A program made the translations under genes and the position numbers. Under the pieces are notes generated by a model that was not told the DNA's origin, did not search any database, and saw only the letters and a list, made by a program, of their open reading frames with translations. Below, piece by piece: positions 38,009-46,085 of a DNA stretch of 64,000 bases. The stretch covers positions 68,469 through 132,468 of the forward strand of contig JAIEMQ010000041.1 in the NCBI GenBank assembly GCA_019752015.1, in the 5' to 3' direction. The DNA comes from Cyanobacteriota bacterium (GTDB lineage: Bacteria; Acidobacteriota; Vicinamibacteria; Vicinamibacterales; UBA2999). Every line of letters begins with the position of its first letter. Positions within the stretch are counted from its first letter, which is position 1.

Positions 38009-41000
38009 ATGAAGCGAGTCTCCAGCATCGGATGCCTGATTCTTCTCACCTTGATCGGCCGCGTCGAGATTTCGGCAAGCGGTGTCCCGACACGGCTGCT
38101 GCGCACGCCGTCGATCAGCGCGACCCATGTCGCATTCGCGTACGGCAACAACATCTGGGTGGTCGATCGCAAAGGCGGCGATGCGCGGCGGCTCTCGAGC
38201 TTCCAGGGGCAGTCGTCGAATCCGAAGATCTCGCCGGACGGGACGATGGTCGCGTTCAGCGCCGATTATTCCGGCAACACCGACGTGTATGTGGTACCGG
38301 TGAGCGGCGGCGAACCCGTTCGCCTGACGTGGCATCCGGGCGCCGACACCGTTCAGGGCTGGACGCCCGACGGCACGAAGATCATGTTTGCGTCCGCGAG
38401 GCAGACCTCGGCGCCGAATGCGACGCCGAGATTCTGGACGGTGCCGGCGAAGGGCGGCATTGCCGAACCGTTGCCGCTGCCGCGCGGCTACCAGGGAAAG
38501 ATCTCTCCCGATGGAAGGCGCATCGCCTATCGCATGAATACGTCGTGGGATGAGGAGCGCCGCAATTATCGCGGCGGCCAGAATCGCCCGGTGTGGATCG
38601 TTGATTTGAAATCGTTCGATCTCGTCTCGCCGCCGTGGACCGATTCGAAGGATGTCGATCCGGCCTGGCTCGGCGACACCGTGTATTTCGTTTCCGATCG
38701 CGACGGCATCGCCAACGTGTGGTCGTACGACACCGCGACCAAAGCGTTGACGCAGCGAACGAAGTTCATCGACTACGACGTCAAGTCGCTGGACGCCGGC
38801 GGCGGCGCGGTCGTCTTTGAGCAGGCCGGCTATCTGCACGTGTTCGATCCGAAGGCCAACAGGACCGAGCAGCTGACCATCAACGCGGCCGGCGACTTCC
38901 CGTGGCTGATGGCGCGGTTCGAGGATGTGACGACGAGGATGTCGAACATCAGCCTGTCGCCGACCGGGAAGCGCGTGCTGGCCGAAGCGCGCGGCGAGAT
39001 CTTCACGATCCCTGTAGAGAAAGGCGACGTCCGCAACATCACGAATTCCAGCGGGTCCGCGGAGCGCCAGCCGGCGTGGTCGCCCGACGGCAAATGGATC
39101 TCGTACTTCAGCGACAAGTCTGGCGAGTACAAGCTGGTGATCGAGTCGCAGGACGGCGTCGGTACGCCGCGTGAGGTCGCGTTCCAGAAGCCGGCCTTCT
39201 ATTACACGCCGGTGTGGTCGCCGGACTCGAAGAAGCTGCTCTACACCGACACCAATCTCAACGTCTGGGTGATGGATATCGCGTCTGGACAATCGAAGAT
39301 CATCGGCAGCGATCCGTGGATGGTGCCGCAGCGCACGCTGGCGCCGTCGTGGGGTCCCGACTCGAAGTGGGTGGCGTTTGCATCGCGGCTGAACACGCTC
39401 TACCGCGCGATCGTCGTCGCCAACGTGGACACCGGAGAGAAGCGCCAGGTCACGGACGGGCTGGCCGACGCGATGTATCCGGTGTGGGACGCGAGCGGCA
39501 AGTACCTGTGGTTCCTCGCCTCGACCGACTTCGGCCTCGCCTCGCAGTGGCTCGACATGACGTCGTACGGGCGCGAAGAAACCTTCTCGCTCTATCTCGC
39601 CATCCTCAACAAGTCGGACGCTAGTCCGCTCCTGCCGGAGAGCGATGAGGATCCCGGGATCGGCACACGGGCCAGCACAGAGAAGCCGGCCGCGGGGACG
39701 CCGGTCGTCACGATCGACTTCGATCGCTTGCAGCAGCGGATTCTGGCGGTCGACGGCGTGCCGGCGCGGCAGTATCACCAGCTCAAGGCGGGACTACCGG
39801 GCACCGTGTTTTTCCTGGAGACACCCGGCGCGGCCGGGGCGCGCGGCAACGTGCTGCATCGTTTCCAGTTGAGCGATCGGAAGTCCCAGGAATTCCAGTC
39901 GACGGTGGCCGAGTACGCGATCAGCGCCGACGGCAAGAAGCTGGTGTATCGCACCGCGCCGCCGCAGGGCAATCCCAACGCGCCTCCAGCGCGTCCGCAG
40001 CTGTTCCTCGTGGACGCCGACAAGAAGGATCCGCCGAAGGCCGGCGACGGGCGGCTCGATGTCTCGTTGCGGATGCATCTCGATCCGAAAGCGGAGTTCA
40101 CGCAGATCTTCAACGAGGGCTGGCGCCTGCAGCGTGACTATTTATACGTGCCCAACATGCACGGCGCGAACTGGCCACGCATGAAGGAAATGTATGGCGC
40201 CATGCTGCCGCACGTCGCCCATCGTGCCGATCTCAACTATCTGCTCGATAACATGGGCGCCGAGATCGCGATCGGCCACTCGTATGTGCGCGGCGGCGCC
40301 ATGCCGGAAGTGCCGGCGAATCCCGGCGGGCTGCTGGGCGCCGACTTCGCGATCGAGAACGGCCGCTACAAGATCGTGAGGATCTACGACGGCGAGAGCT
40401 GGAATCCCGATTTGCGCGCGCCGCTCGCGGGACCCGGCATCACCATCAACACCGGCGACTTCATTCTCGCGATCGACGGCGTCAACCTCGCCGCGCCCGA
40501 CAGCATCTATCGATTGCTCGATGGCACCGCGAATCGCCAGATCACGCTGACGGTGAATTCGCGTCCCGACACGCAGGGTGCGCGACAAGTGACCGTGCGG
40601 CCGGTCGCCAACGATCAGACGCTGCGCACGCGCGCGTGGGTCGAGGAAAACCGCCGCTACGTCGACAAGCGATCGAACGGCCAGCTCGCCTACGTCTACG
40701 TGCCGAACACCGGACAGGGCGGCTTCGAGAGCTTCAATCGCTACTACTTCGCGCAGCAGGACAAGCAGGGCGCGGTGATCGACGAGCGCTACAACGGCGG
40801 CGGCTCCGCGGCCGACTACATCATCGACGTGTTGCAGCGCGACTTCGACGGCTACTTCAACAACGTCGCCGGCGATCGTCGTCCCTTCACCAGTCCATCG
40901 GCGGGTATCTGGGGACCGAAGGTGATGATCGTCAACGAGATGGCCGGGTCAGGCGGCGACCTGATGCCGTGGATGTTCCGCTATCGCAAGATCGGTCCGC

Positions 41001-41308
41001 TGGTCGGCAAGCGCACCTGGGGCGGACTCGTGCACACCGCCGATACGCCGCAGTTCATCGACGGCGGCTCGATGATCGCGCCTCGCGGCGGCTTCTTCAC
41101 CAAGGAAGGGAAGTGGGCGGTCGAGAACGAAGGCACCGCGCCGGACATCGACGTGGAGAACTGGCCGAAGGACGTGATCGCCGGCCGCGACCCGCAGCTC
41201 GAGCGCGCGGTGGATGAAGCGCTAAGGCTCCTGAAGGAGAAGCCGGTGCAGCGGATGACGACGGAGCCAGCGCCGCCGGCGTGGGGCAAGCGGCCCGGAG
41301 GTCACTAA
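38009..41308 (+). CDS. Tricorn-like S41 family protease
   Basis: 1099 residues from the ATG at 38009. Signal peptide MKRVSSIGCLILLTLIGRVEISA. Two WD40/TolB-like propellers fill residues 25-650 (HVAFAYGNNIWVVDRKGGDARRL, KISPDGTMVAFSADYSGNTDVYVV, PAWSPDGKWISYFSDKSG). A C1 region follows, then a PDZ domain (PGITINTGDFILAIDGVNL, residues 805-840) and the S41 catalytic core: VIDERYNGGGSAADYIID and the nucleophile in VNEMAGSGGDLMPWMF near residue 979. This is tricorn protease order, but exported. TAGGAT lies 8 nt before the ATG and no ribosome-binding site is seen. Confidence 0.88.
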   Translation: MKRVSSIGCLILLTLIGRVEISASGVPTRLLRTPSISATHVAFAYGNNIWVVDRKGGDARRLSSFQGQSSNPKISPDGTMVAFSADYSGNTDVYVVPVSGGEPVRLTWHPGADTVQGWTPDGTKIMFASARQTSAPNATPRFWTVPAKGGIAEPLPLPRGYQGKISPDGRRIAYRMNTSWDEERRNYRGGQNRPVWIVDLKSFDLVSPPWTDSKDVDPAWLGDTVYFVSDRDGIANVWSYDTATKALTQRTKFIDYDVKSLDAGGGAVVFEQAGYLHVFDPKANRTEQLTINAAGDFPWLMARFEDVTTRMSNISLSPTGKRVLAEARGEIFTIPVEKGDVRNITNSSGSAERQPAWSPDGKWISYFSDKSGEYKLVIESQDGVGTPREVAFQKPAFYYTPVWSPDSKKLLYTDTNLNVWVMDIASGQSKIIGSDPWMVPQRTLAPSWGPDSKWVAFASRLNTLYRAIVVANVDTGEKRQVTDGLADAMYPVWDASGKYLWFLASTDFGLASQWLDMTSYGREETFSLYLAILNKSDASPLLPESDEDPGIGTRASTEKPAAGTPVVTIDFDRLQQRILAVDGVPARQYHQLKAGLPGTVFFLETPGAAGARGNVLHRFQLSDRKSQEFQSTVAEYAISADGKKLVYRTAPPQGNPNAPPARPQLFLVDADKKDPPKAGDGRLDVSLRMHLDPKAEFTQIFNEGWRLQRDYLYVPNMHGANWPRMKEMYGAMLPHVAHRADLNYLLDNMGAEIAIGHSYVRGGAMPEVPANPGGLLGADFAIENGRYKIVRIYDGESWNPDLRAPLAGPGITINTGDFILAIDGVNLAAPDSIYRLLDGTANRQITLTVNSRPDTQGARQVTVRPVANDQTLRTRAWVEENRRYVDKRSNGQLAYVYVPNTGQGGFESFNRYYFAQQDKQGAVIDERYNGGGSAADYIIDVLQRDFDGYFNNVAGDRRPFTSPSAGIWGPKVMIVNEMAGSGGDLMPWMFRYRKIGPLVGKRTWGGLVHTADTPQFIDGGSMIAPRGGFFTKEGKWAVENEGTAPDIDVENWPKDVIAGRDPQLERAVDEALRLLKEKPVQRMTTEPAPPAWGKRPGGH

Positions 41309-41330
41309 AACGCGCAGTGTCGTATCTGCT

Positions 41331-41448
41331 GAACGGTGATCGGTGATCGGTGATCTGTTGATCTGTTGAACGGATGAATTCTTGAACTTGCGTTTTTAGA
41401 TCACCAGATCACCAGATCACTAGATCACCAGATCAACAGTTCAGGATC
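41331..41448. repeat. Degenerate GGTGATC/AGATCACC repeat forming a large inverted pair
   Basis: 41331-41380 holds GGTGATCGGTGATC-type units. 41398-41448 holds AGATCACCAGATCACC-type units of 9 nt, complementary to the first block. The two arms could fold into a stem of more than 40 nt around CTTGAACTTGCGTTTTT. It lies between convergent genes, so two-way termination is the simplest role. Confidence 0.75.
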
Positions 41449-43442
41449 TACCGCACCGCCCACTCATAGTGGGCCCTGGCGCGTTCGATCACCGCGGGGA
41501 CATCCTCTGGCAGCAGGAAGCCGTCCTTCACCAGCGCAAGCGACGCCAGCGAGATCTTTCCGATGTAGTCGTCGAGACTCGCATATCGCTCGGCGATCGA
41601 CTTGCGGCTGTCGCCCGTCTTCTCGCGGTCTGCGCGCGTCCGTGGCAGCGGCAAGTACGATCCGATCTCACTGGCCAGCCGATCGGCGGCGCCGATGTTC
41701 GCGCGCCGGTAATTCCAGCCGGTGTGTGTCGCCAACGGCACCGCGATCTCAGGCAGCCTGATGCCGGCGCGATCGTTGCCGGCTTCATCGACGGCGGGAA
41801 CGCGTCCGACGAACGCCTTGCCGATGCCCGGCGGCTCCTTCGTCACGATGCCTTTCGGCCACTCCGGTCCGAAATCCAATCGATAGGTGGTCATCGGATT
41901 CTGCGGCCGCGAGTACCCCGGTATCGCCGGCCAGCCTGACTTGTCGATCGCGGTGAGCGTTCCCTCGACCAGCAGCGGGTAGCGGCTCGCCGGCGGTTCA
42001 ATGCCGTCGGCAATCCAGCGGTCGAGCGATCGAAACAGCGCGCGGATGACCGGCGTGTAGACGAGCGTATTCATGTCGGCGCGGCCGGCAAAATCAGGAT
42101 CCGCGAACGGCGCGGGCGGAAAGGCGCCGACGATGTGCGGCGCCGAGGCGATGAAATAGATCCGGCTCGTCGCCGGCGGCGGCACGTCGCGCATGCCGTT
42201 GACGTCGGTATGAATCAGCGATCCGGCGCGATTGAAATACTCGGAGTCGGTCAAGACGTGAAAGAACTTCGGCACCGTGTTCGACTTCGCCGCGCGCGCG
42301 AGCAGGCCGTCGGTGACGCCGGTCTCCGGATCGAGCTGGTCGGCATCGGTGAACGGAAACATGTCGACGGGGTAGAGGATGTTGAAATGCTGCAGTTGAT
42401 CGCGTGACTGCTGCCCGAAGCGGTGATTGAACGAGCCTCGGCCCGCGCCTCCCACTTGATCGATCACGCCATCGAACACCCGCCGGCCCCGCTCGTCTTC
42501 ATTGAAGCCTTCGTAAACGAAGTGCCGCAGGAAACGGCCGGTCTGCGACACGCCCCAGCCAATCGCCGTAGTGATGCCGGGCATGGGATTGCCCTGGGCG
42601 GCGGTCGCGTGCTTGAAGAAGCTGACCAGGTCGCGCGTCCCGGAAAGGCCGGCGCCGATGACGCGCGGATCGCGGGCGCGATACACGACGTCGTAGATCA
42701 AGCCGGGCTCGAATCCACGATCGAGAGTGATCGAACCGGGCCCGCTGAAGCGCCAGGTCTCGCGTGCGATCTCGCGCGGCGCATCGGTCGGCAGCGTGCG
42801 CACCAGCAGGCGGTGTTCGGCGCTCGCCGGATCGACGACCGGATACGGCTGGTGCCCGCGATCGGCGATCAGCGCGCTCGTCGCATTCGCGCCCGGAATG
42901 AAGTTGCCGCGCACCCAGCCGGTGATCGGCGCGCCGTTGTTGGTGGCGATGGGGATCTCCATCCGCATCCGGCCTTCGGGAACATCCCACTGCCATCCCA
43001 TCCAGAGCAGCGTAAATCCCTGCTGCATCAACGCGCCGTTGCCGAACTCCTGCGCCGTGGCCGGATCGGCGGCATTCGCCGCGTCCTGGAACACCGGCAG
43101 AATTCGCTTGGTGCCGCGATTGCCGGCTTCGTAGAACAGCCGGCCGTTGCCTTTCGATGCATCGACGGGCTTCAGCAGATAGAAGTCCGCCGTGAACTCC
43201 ACGAGGCCCCTGGCATTCTTCGGCGCGAGGTTGAGATCGACGATGCCGCGGTTCTGCGGCAATGCCGGATCGAGCGCGAAATGGACTTTGCCGGAGAGCT
43301 TCTCGTATGGACCCGCGGCGCCAAACGGCTTGCCGTTCAAGATCACCTCGCGGCGATCGATCTGCAGGCGCGTCACGCCGGCTTCCGCGGCCGTCGAACA
43401 AATCGCGCCGATGATGAGGAGGGCGGCCAGCCGTCGAATCAT
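41448..43442 (-). CDS. Secreted alpha/beta hydrolase-domain protein (Abhydrolase_10 type)
   Basis: 664 residues, ATG 43442. Signal peptide MIRRLAALLIIGAICSTAAEA. The mature part matches the large secreted hydrolases of this type: PAVPYEKL-like opening (GAAGPYEKLSGKVHFALDP), the nucleophile elbow GWGVSQTGRFLRHFVYEGFN near residue 294, and the late segment SRIYFIASAPHIVG. Likely an esterase acting in the periplasm, substrate unknown. A perfect TATAAT box (43450-43455) lies 7 nt before the ATG and overlaps the stop of the GNAT gene, so it has its own promoter and probably a leaderless mRNA. Confidence 0.8.
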   Translation of the reverse strand: MIRRLAALLIIGAICSTAAEAGVTRLQIDRREVILNGKPFGAAGPYEKLSGKVHFALDPALPQNRGIVDLNLAPKNARGLVEFTADFYLLKPVDASKGNGRLFYEAGNRGTKRILPVFQDAANAADPATAQEFGNGALMQQGFTLLWMGWQWDVPEGRMRMEIPIATNNGAPITGWVRGNFIPGANATSALIADRGHQPYPVVDPASAEHRLLVRTLPTDAPREIARETWRFSGPGSITLDRGFEPGLIYDVVYRARDPRVIGAGLSGTRDLVSFFKHATAAQGNPMPGITTAIGWGVSQTGRFLRHFVYEGFNEDERGRRVFDGVIDQVGGAGRGSFNHRFGQQSRDQLQHFNILYPVDMFPFTDADQLDPETGVTDGLLARAAKSNTVPKFFHVLTDSEYFNRAGSLIHTDVNGMRDVPPPATSRIYFIASAPHIVGAFPPAPFADPDFAGRADMNTLVYTPVIRALFRSLDRWIADGIEPPASRYPLLVEGTLTAIDKSGWPAIPGYSRPQNPMTTYRLDFGPEWPKGIVTKEPPGIGKAFVGRVPAVDEAGNDRAGIRLPEIAVPLATHTGWNYRRANIGAADRLASEIGSYLPLPRTRADREKTGDSRKSIAERYASLDDYIGKISLASLALVKDGFLLPEDVPAVIERARAHYEWAVR

Positions 43443-43450
43443 GCGCGCGA

Positions 43451-44209
43451 TTATATGCGCGCGACCGCTTCTCTGAATTCGCAGTACTTCTCGAATCCGA
43501 GCGACTGATAGACGCGAATCGCCGGCGCGTTGTCTTCGCGCACGTTCAAGCCGACCGTCTTGAGATGACGCAGCCGATGCAGCACGGCGGACGTGACCGC
43601 GCGGCTGAGGCCGCGGCCGCGCCGATCCCGGCGAGTGTAGACGTTGCCGATCGCCGCGGCATGTTCGTCAGGGGCGAATAGATGCGTGCCGGCGGCCGCA
43701 ACCAGATCGGGCCCTTCATAGATGCCGAAGAACACCCCGTCCTTCACCATCGAGTCGTAGAAGAAGTCCGGCGATTCACCGGTGGCGGCGCCGTCGTCAT
43801 ACAACCGCTTCAACGCGCCGAGATCCGGCAGGCCGAGCCGCTTGACGCCATCGGCAATTTCCGTGGAGCGTCTGGCATCTGCGCTGTCTGTGCCTTCTGT
43901 AGCCCATGCCATGCGCCACATGCGCTTGACGTCGGTGACGTCAGCATGACGCGCGACTTCATCGAGCCCTTCCGGCCGCACCTGCAGATGCACCGGCCAC
44001 CTGACGTGCTCGAGCGCCTCGCGAATGCTGCCGGTGCCGTGCGCGAACAGAATGCACGTGCCGTAGTCGTGCAGGACCAGCGTCATGTCTGGCGTGAACC
44101 ACGAACACTTCAGGAACATCGTGGGCGTCAGATCGCCGAGGGCGTATACGCACCAGCGCGGATCGGTTTGCAGGAGGGATCGAATTTCGTTCTTGTCGGT
44201 CAGCCGCAT
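43451..44209 (-). CDS. GNAT family N-acetyltransferase
   Basis: 252 residues from the ATG at 44209. The C-terminal half is a GNAT domain: ADGVKRLGLPDLGALKRLY, the acetyl-CoA-binding loop YTRRDRRGRGLSRAVTSAVL (R-x-x-G-x-G type), and VREDNAPAIRVYQSLGFEKY. The N-terminal 120 residues form an additional GNAT-like half without the acetyl-CoA loop. The ATG overlaps the TGA of the PIN-toxin gene (TGATG), so translation is coupled to the toxin-antitoxin pair. The substrate is unknown, and it does not resemble TacT-type toxins by length. Confidence 0.82.
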   Translation of the reverse strand: MRLTDKNEIRSLLQTDPRWCVYALGDLTPTMFLKCSWFTPDMTLVLHDYGTCILFAHGTGSIREALEHVRWPVHLQVRPEGLDEVARHADVTDVKRMWRMAWATEGTDSADARRSTEIADGVKRLGLPDLGALKRLYDDGAATGESPDFFYDSMVKDGVFFGIYEGPDLVAAAGTHLFAPDEHAAAIGNVYTRRDRRGRGLSRAVTSAVLHRLRHLKTVGLNVREDNAPAIRVYQSLGFEKYCEFREAVARI

Positions 44210-44631
44210 CAACGAGACGTTTCGATCCAGGCCAGGGCTTCAGCGGGTGTCAGCACTGTGACCGGGGTGCGCTTGAAATCGCGCGGATTGCGCGTGACGA
44301 CGGCGTCGCATTTTGCCCGCCGCGCCGCGGCGGCGGTGACGGCGTCTTCAAAATCCTTCCAGCCGAGAGCCACCGCGGATCGGAGAACCGCATCGTCAAT
44401 CGCAGCGACCTGGAAGACCGACAGCAAGGCGTCGGTGGTTTGCATCGCCTGTCGAGGTCCGACCGCTTTGGCATTCAAGTAATGCAGCGTCGTGATCGCG
44501 TGTGCGGACAGCAGTCCTTCTGCATCGGCGTTTTCGACGGCGGCCCATGCCGCTGACGAGTCGTCGGCGAACGGCTGGCGATCGAGCAGGACGTCGAAGA
44601 CCACGTTGACGTCGAACAGCAAGCGCTTCAT
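44209..44631 (-). CDS. PIN-domain toxin (VapC-like)
   Basis: 140 residues. PIN nucleases cut RNA with a cluster of acidic residues. Here FDVNVVFDVLLDRQPF (Asp7 and Asp13), SAHAITTLHYLNAKAVG, WKDFEDAVTAAAARR and CDAVVTRNPRDFKR supply them. The start codon overlaps the antitoxin's stop (ATGA), the usual layout of type II modules, with the antitoxin first. The GNAT gene is coupled downstream. Confidence 0.85.
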   Translation of the reverse strand: MKRLLFDVNVVFDVLLDRQPFADDSSAAWAAVENADAEGLLSAHAITTLHYLNAKAVGPRQAMQTTDALLSVFQVAAIDDAVLRSAVALGWKDFEDAVTAAAARRAKCDAVVTRNPRDFKRTPVTVLTPAEALAWIETSR

Positions 44632-44858
44632 CGGTACTTGCGTTCGAGGTAGCGGTGATAGTCGCGAACATCGACGCCCTTGATTGAGCCGCGCAACCGG
44701 CTCAACACCGGCGGAGTGATGTCGCGATCGTCGCTGCCAGACGCGGCGAGGTCGAGCAGCTGCTCGACGAGCCCCGAGACGGACGTCCCGCGCTTGCTGG
44801 CGTAACGCTTGGCGCGCTCGATGACGGTCGCGTCGACGCTCAACGTCAATTTCGCCAT
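44628..44858 (-). CDS. Ribbon-helix-helix type antitoxin (DUF6364-like)
   Basis: 76 residues. MAKLTLSVDATVIERAKRYASKRGTSVSGL reads as a ribbon-helix-helix DNA-binding domain, and the acidic and aromatic tail (GVDVRDYHRYLERKYR) should wrap the PIN toxin. It lies upstream of and overlaps the toxin gene. Two ATACGTAT palindromes at the start codon and 23 nt upstream are the likely operators. TATATT at 44866-44871 is 7 nt before the ATG, so the mRNA is probably leaderless. Confidence 0.82.
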   Translation of the reverse strand: MAKLTLSVDATVIERAKRYASKRGTSVSGLVEQLLDLAASGSDDRDITPPVLSRLRGSIKGVDVRDYHRYLERKYR

Positions 44859-44888
44859 ACGTATGAATATATCACAATCATACGTATC
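44856..44888 (-). promoter_or_regulatory. Operator pair and -10 box of the toxin-antitoxin operon
   Basis: ATACGTAT occurs at 44857-44864 and again at 44880-44887, 23 nt apart, each a perfect palindrome. The first includes the ATG start codon of the antitoxin. Between them lies TATATT (minus strand, 44866-44871). Two sites about two helical turns apart bracketing the -10 box fit autorepression by an RHH dimer pair. Confidence 0.7.
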
Positions 44889-44894
44889 GAAGGG

Positions 44895-45971
44895 CTATTT
44901 GACTTTCCCGTCGAGAATCTCGTAAGCGCGGCGCATCGCGTGATTCGGTGTAATGCCCGGTGCGCGGATGGCAGGGTAGTTCGCCGCCTGTCCGCGCAGG
45001 TCCACCAGCTTCGCGGCTTCTTCCCACGGCGTGCCCGCCTTGTGGAACTTCTGTGCCTGCTCCCAGAAATCGCGCATGTATGCCTGCCAGTGATCGAGCT
45101 TCGCTTTACCGGTGAACGCGGCGCCGTGGCCGGGCAGCACCGTGTCGAAGTCGAGTCCCTTCAGCACTTCGATCGTCTGGATCCATTCCGTGAAGAACGC
45201 ATCGCCCATGTATGACGTGCCGTTGACGAGCAGATCGCCGGTGGCAACGACGCGCTCCTTCGGCAGGAAGACGACCACGTCACCGGCGGTGTGGCCGCGG
45301 CCGAGGAACAACAGCTGAATCTCGCGGCCGCCGCGGAACAGCGTCATCTTCCGCGTCAGCGTCATCGTTGGCGGCGTCGGTTTCACGGCGTTGGTGCCTT
45401 CGAGGTGATTGCGCTGAATGGCGAGCTGCTCTTCGATCTGCGCCCTGGTCTTCTCGTCGGTGGCCGCGGCGAGCCGGCCTTCGAGCGTCTTGATCGTGGC
45501 GGGGACGCCGCCGACGAAGAACTCGCGCGCCGGCGAGTCCTGCGACTTGCCCGCGAGGATCTGCGCGCGCGCGAACTCGTGGCCGATGATCTCAACCTCG
45601 GGGCCGTAGATCTGATTGCCGTGCGAATGATCGAAGTGATAGTGCGAGTTGACGACCCAGCGAATCGGCTTGGGCGTGATCGCCTTGAGCTCCTCGCGCA
45701 GCGCCCACGCGCCGCCCGGACTGACGTGCGAGTCCACGACCAGGACGTCGCGATCCCCTTCGACGATGGTGGCGTTCGACATCACCACCAGGCTGCCGGT
45801 GCCGACCGCGTGATAGACGCCGTCCGTGATCTTGTTGAAGGTGAATGCCGGCGCCTTGTAACTGGTGCCTGGAGGCCTCGCCGACGGTGTCTGTCCAGTC
45901 CGGTTCGCGGCAATCGCCATTGTGCCGAGCGTGGCGATCAACAGGAAGGCGATCAGGCGGATGCGCATCAT
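44895..45971 (-). CDS. Secreted metallo-beta-lactamase-fold hydrolase
   Basis: 358 residues. Signal peptide MMRIRLIAFLLIATLGTMAIA. Zinc-ligand motifs of the fold: VNSHYHFDHSHGN (H-x-H-x-D-H near residue 110), LFLGRGHTAGDVVVFLP, VVATGDLLVNG (Asp) and VLPGHGAAF (His). The long helical insert between residues 140 and 200 is seen in subclass B3-like and glyoxalase II-like members. No basis for an antibiotic-hydrolysing claim. TATAAT (45980-45985, minus strand) lies 8 nt before the ATG, suggesting a leaderless mRNA. Confidence 0.83.
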   Translation of the reverse strand: MMRIRLIAFLLIATLGTMAIAANRTGQTPSARPPGTSYKAPAFTFNKITDGVYHAVGTGSLVVMSNATIVEGDRDVLVVDSHVSPGGAWALREELKAITPKPIRWVVNSHYHFDHSHGNQIYGPEVEIIGHEFARAQILAGKSQDSPAREFFVGGVPATIKTLEGRLAAATDEKTRAQIEEQLAIQRNHLEGTNAVKPTPPTMTLTRKMTLFRGGREIQLLFLGRGHTAGDVVVFLPKERVVATGDLLVNGTSYMGDAFFTEWIQTIEVLKGLDFDTVLPGHGAAFTGKAKLDHWQAYMRDFWEQAQKFHKAGTPWEEAAKLVDLRGQAANYPAIRAPGITPNHAMRRAYEILDGKVK

Positions 45972-46026
45972 GGCCCGCGATTATAGCCGGGCCGAGCGGG
46001 CAGGACGGCGGGCGCGTGACAATGAA

Positions 46027-46060
46027 ACGGGCGGCGCGGAGTTGAGCTCCGGCCGCCCGT
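46027..46060 (-). terminator. Hairpin terminator downstream of the collagen-like gene
   Basis: ACGGGCGGC (46027-46035) and CGGAG (46037-46041) pair with CTCCG and GCCGCCCGT (46047-46060) around TTGAG. On the minus strand GTTTCATT follows. It lies 25 nt past the stop of the collagen-like gene. Confidence 0.6.
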
Positions 46061-46085
46061 GTAGTGTTGCCGCGCGGTCGCGCGC

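Noticed and set aside
41398-41448. AGATCACC array as a CRISPR array
   Set aside because: Units are 9 nt without spacers and no cas gene is present.
44895-45971. Metallo-beta-lactamase-fold gene as an antibiotic-resistance gene
   Set aside because: The fold covers many hydrolases; nothing in the motifs or context points to beta-lactams.
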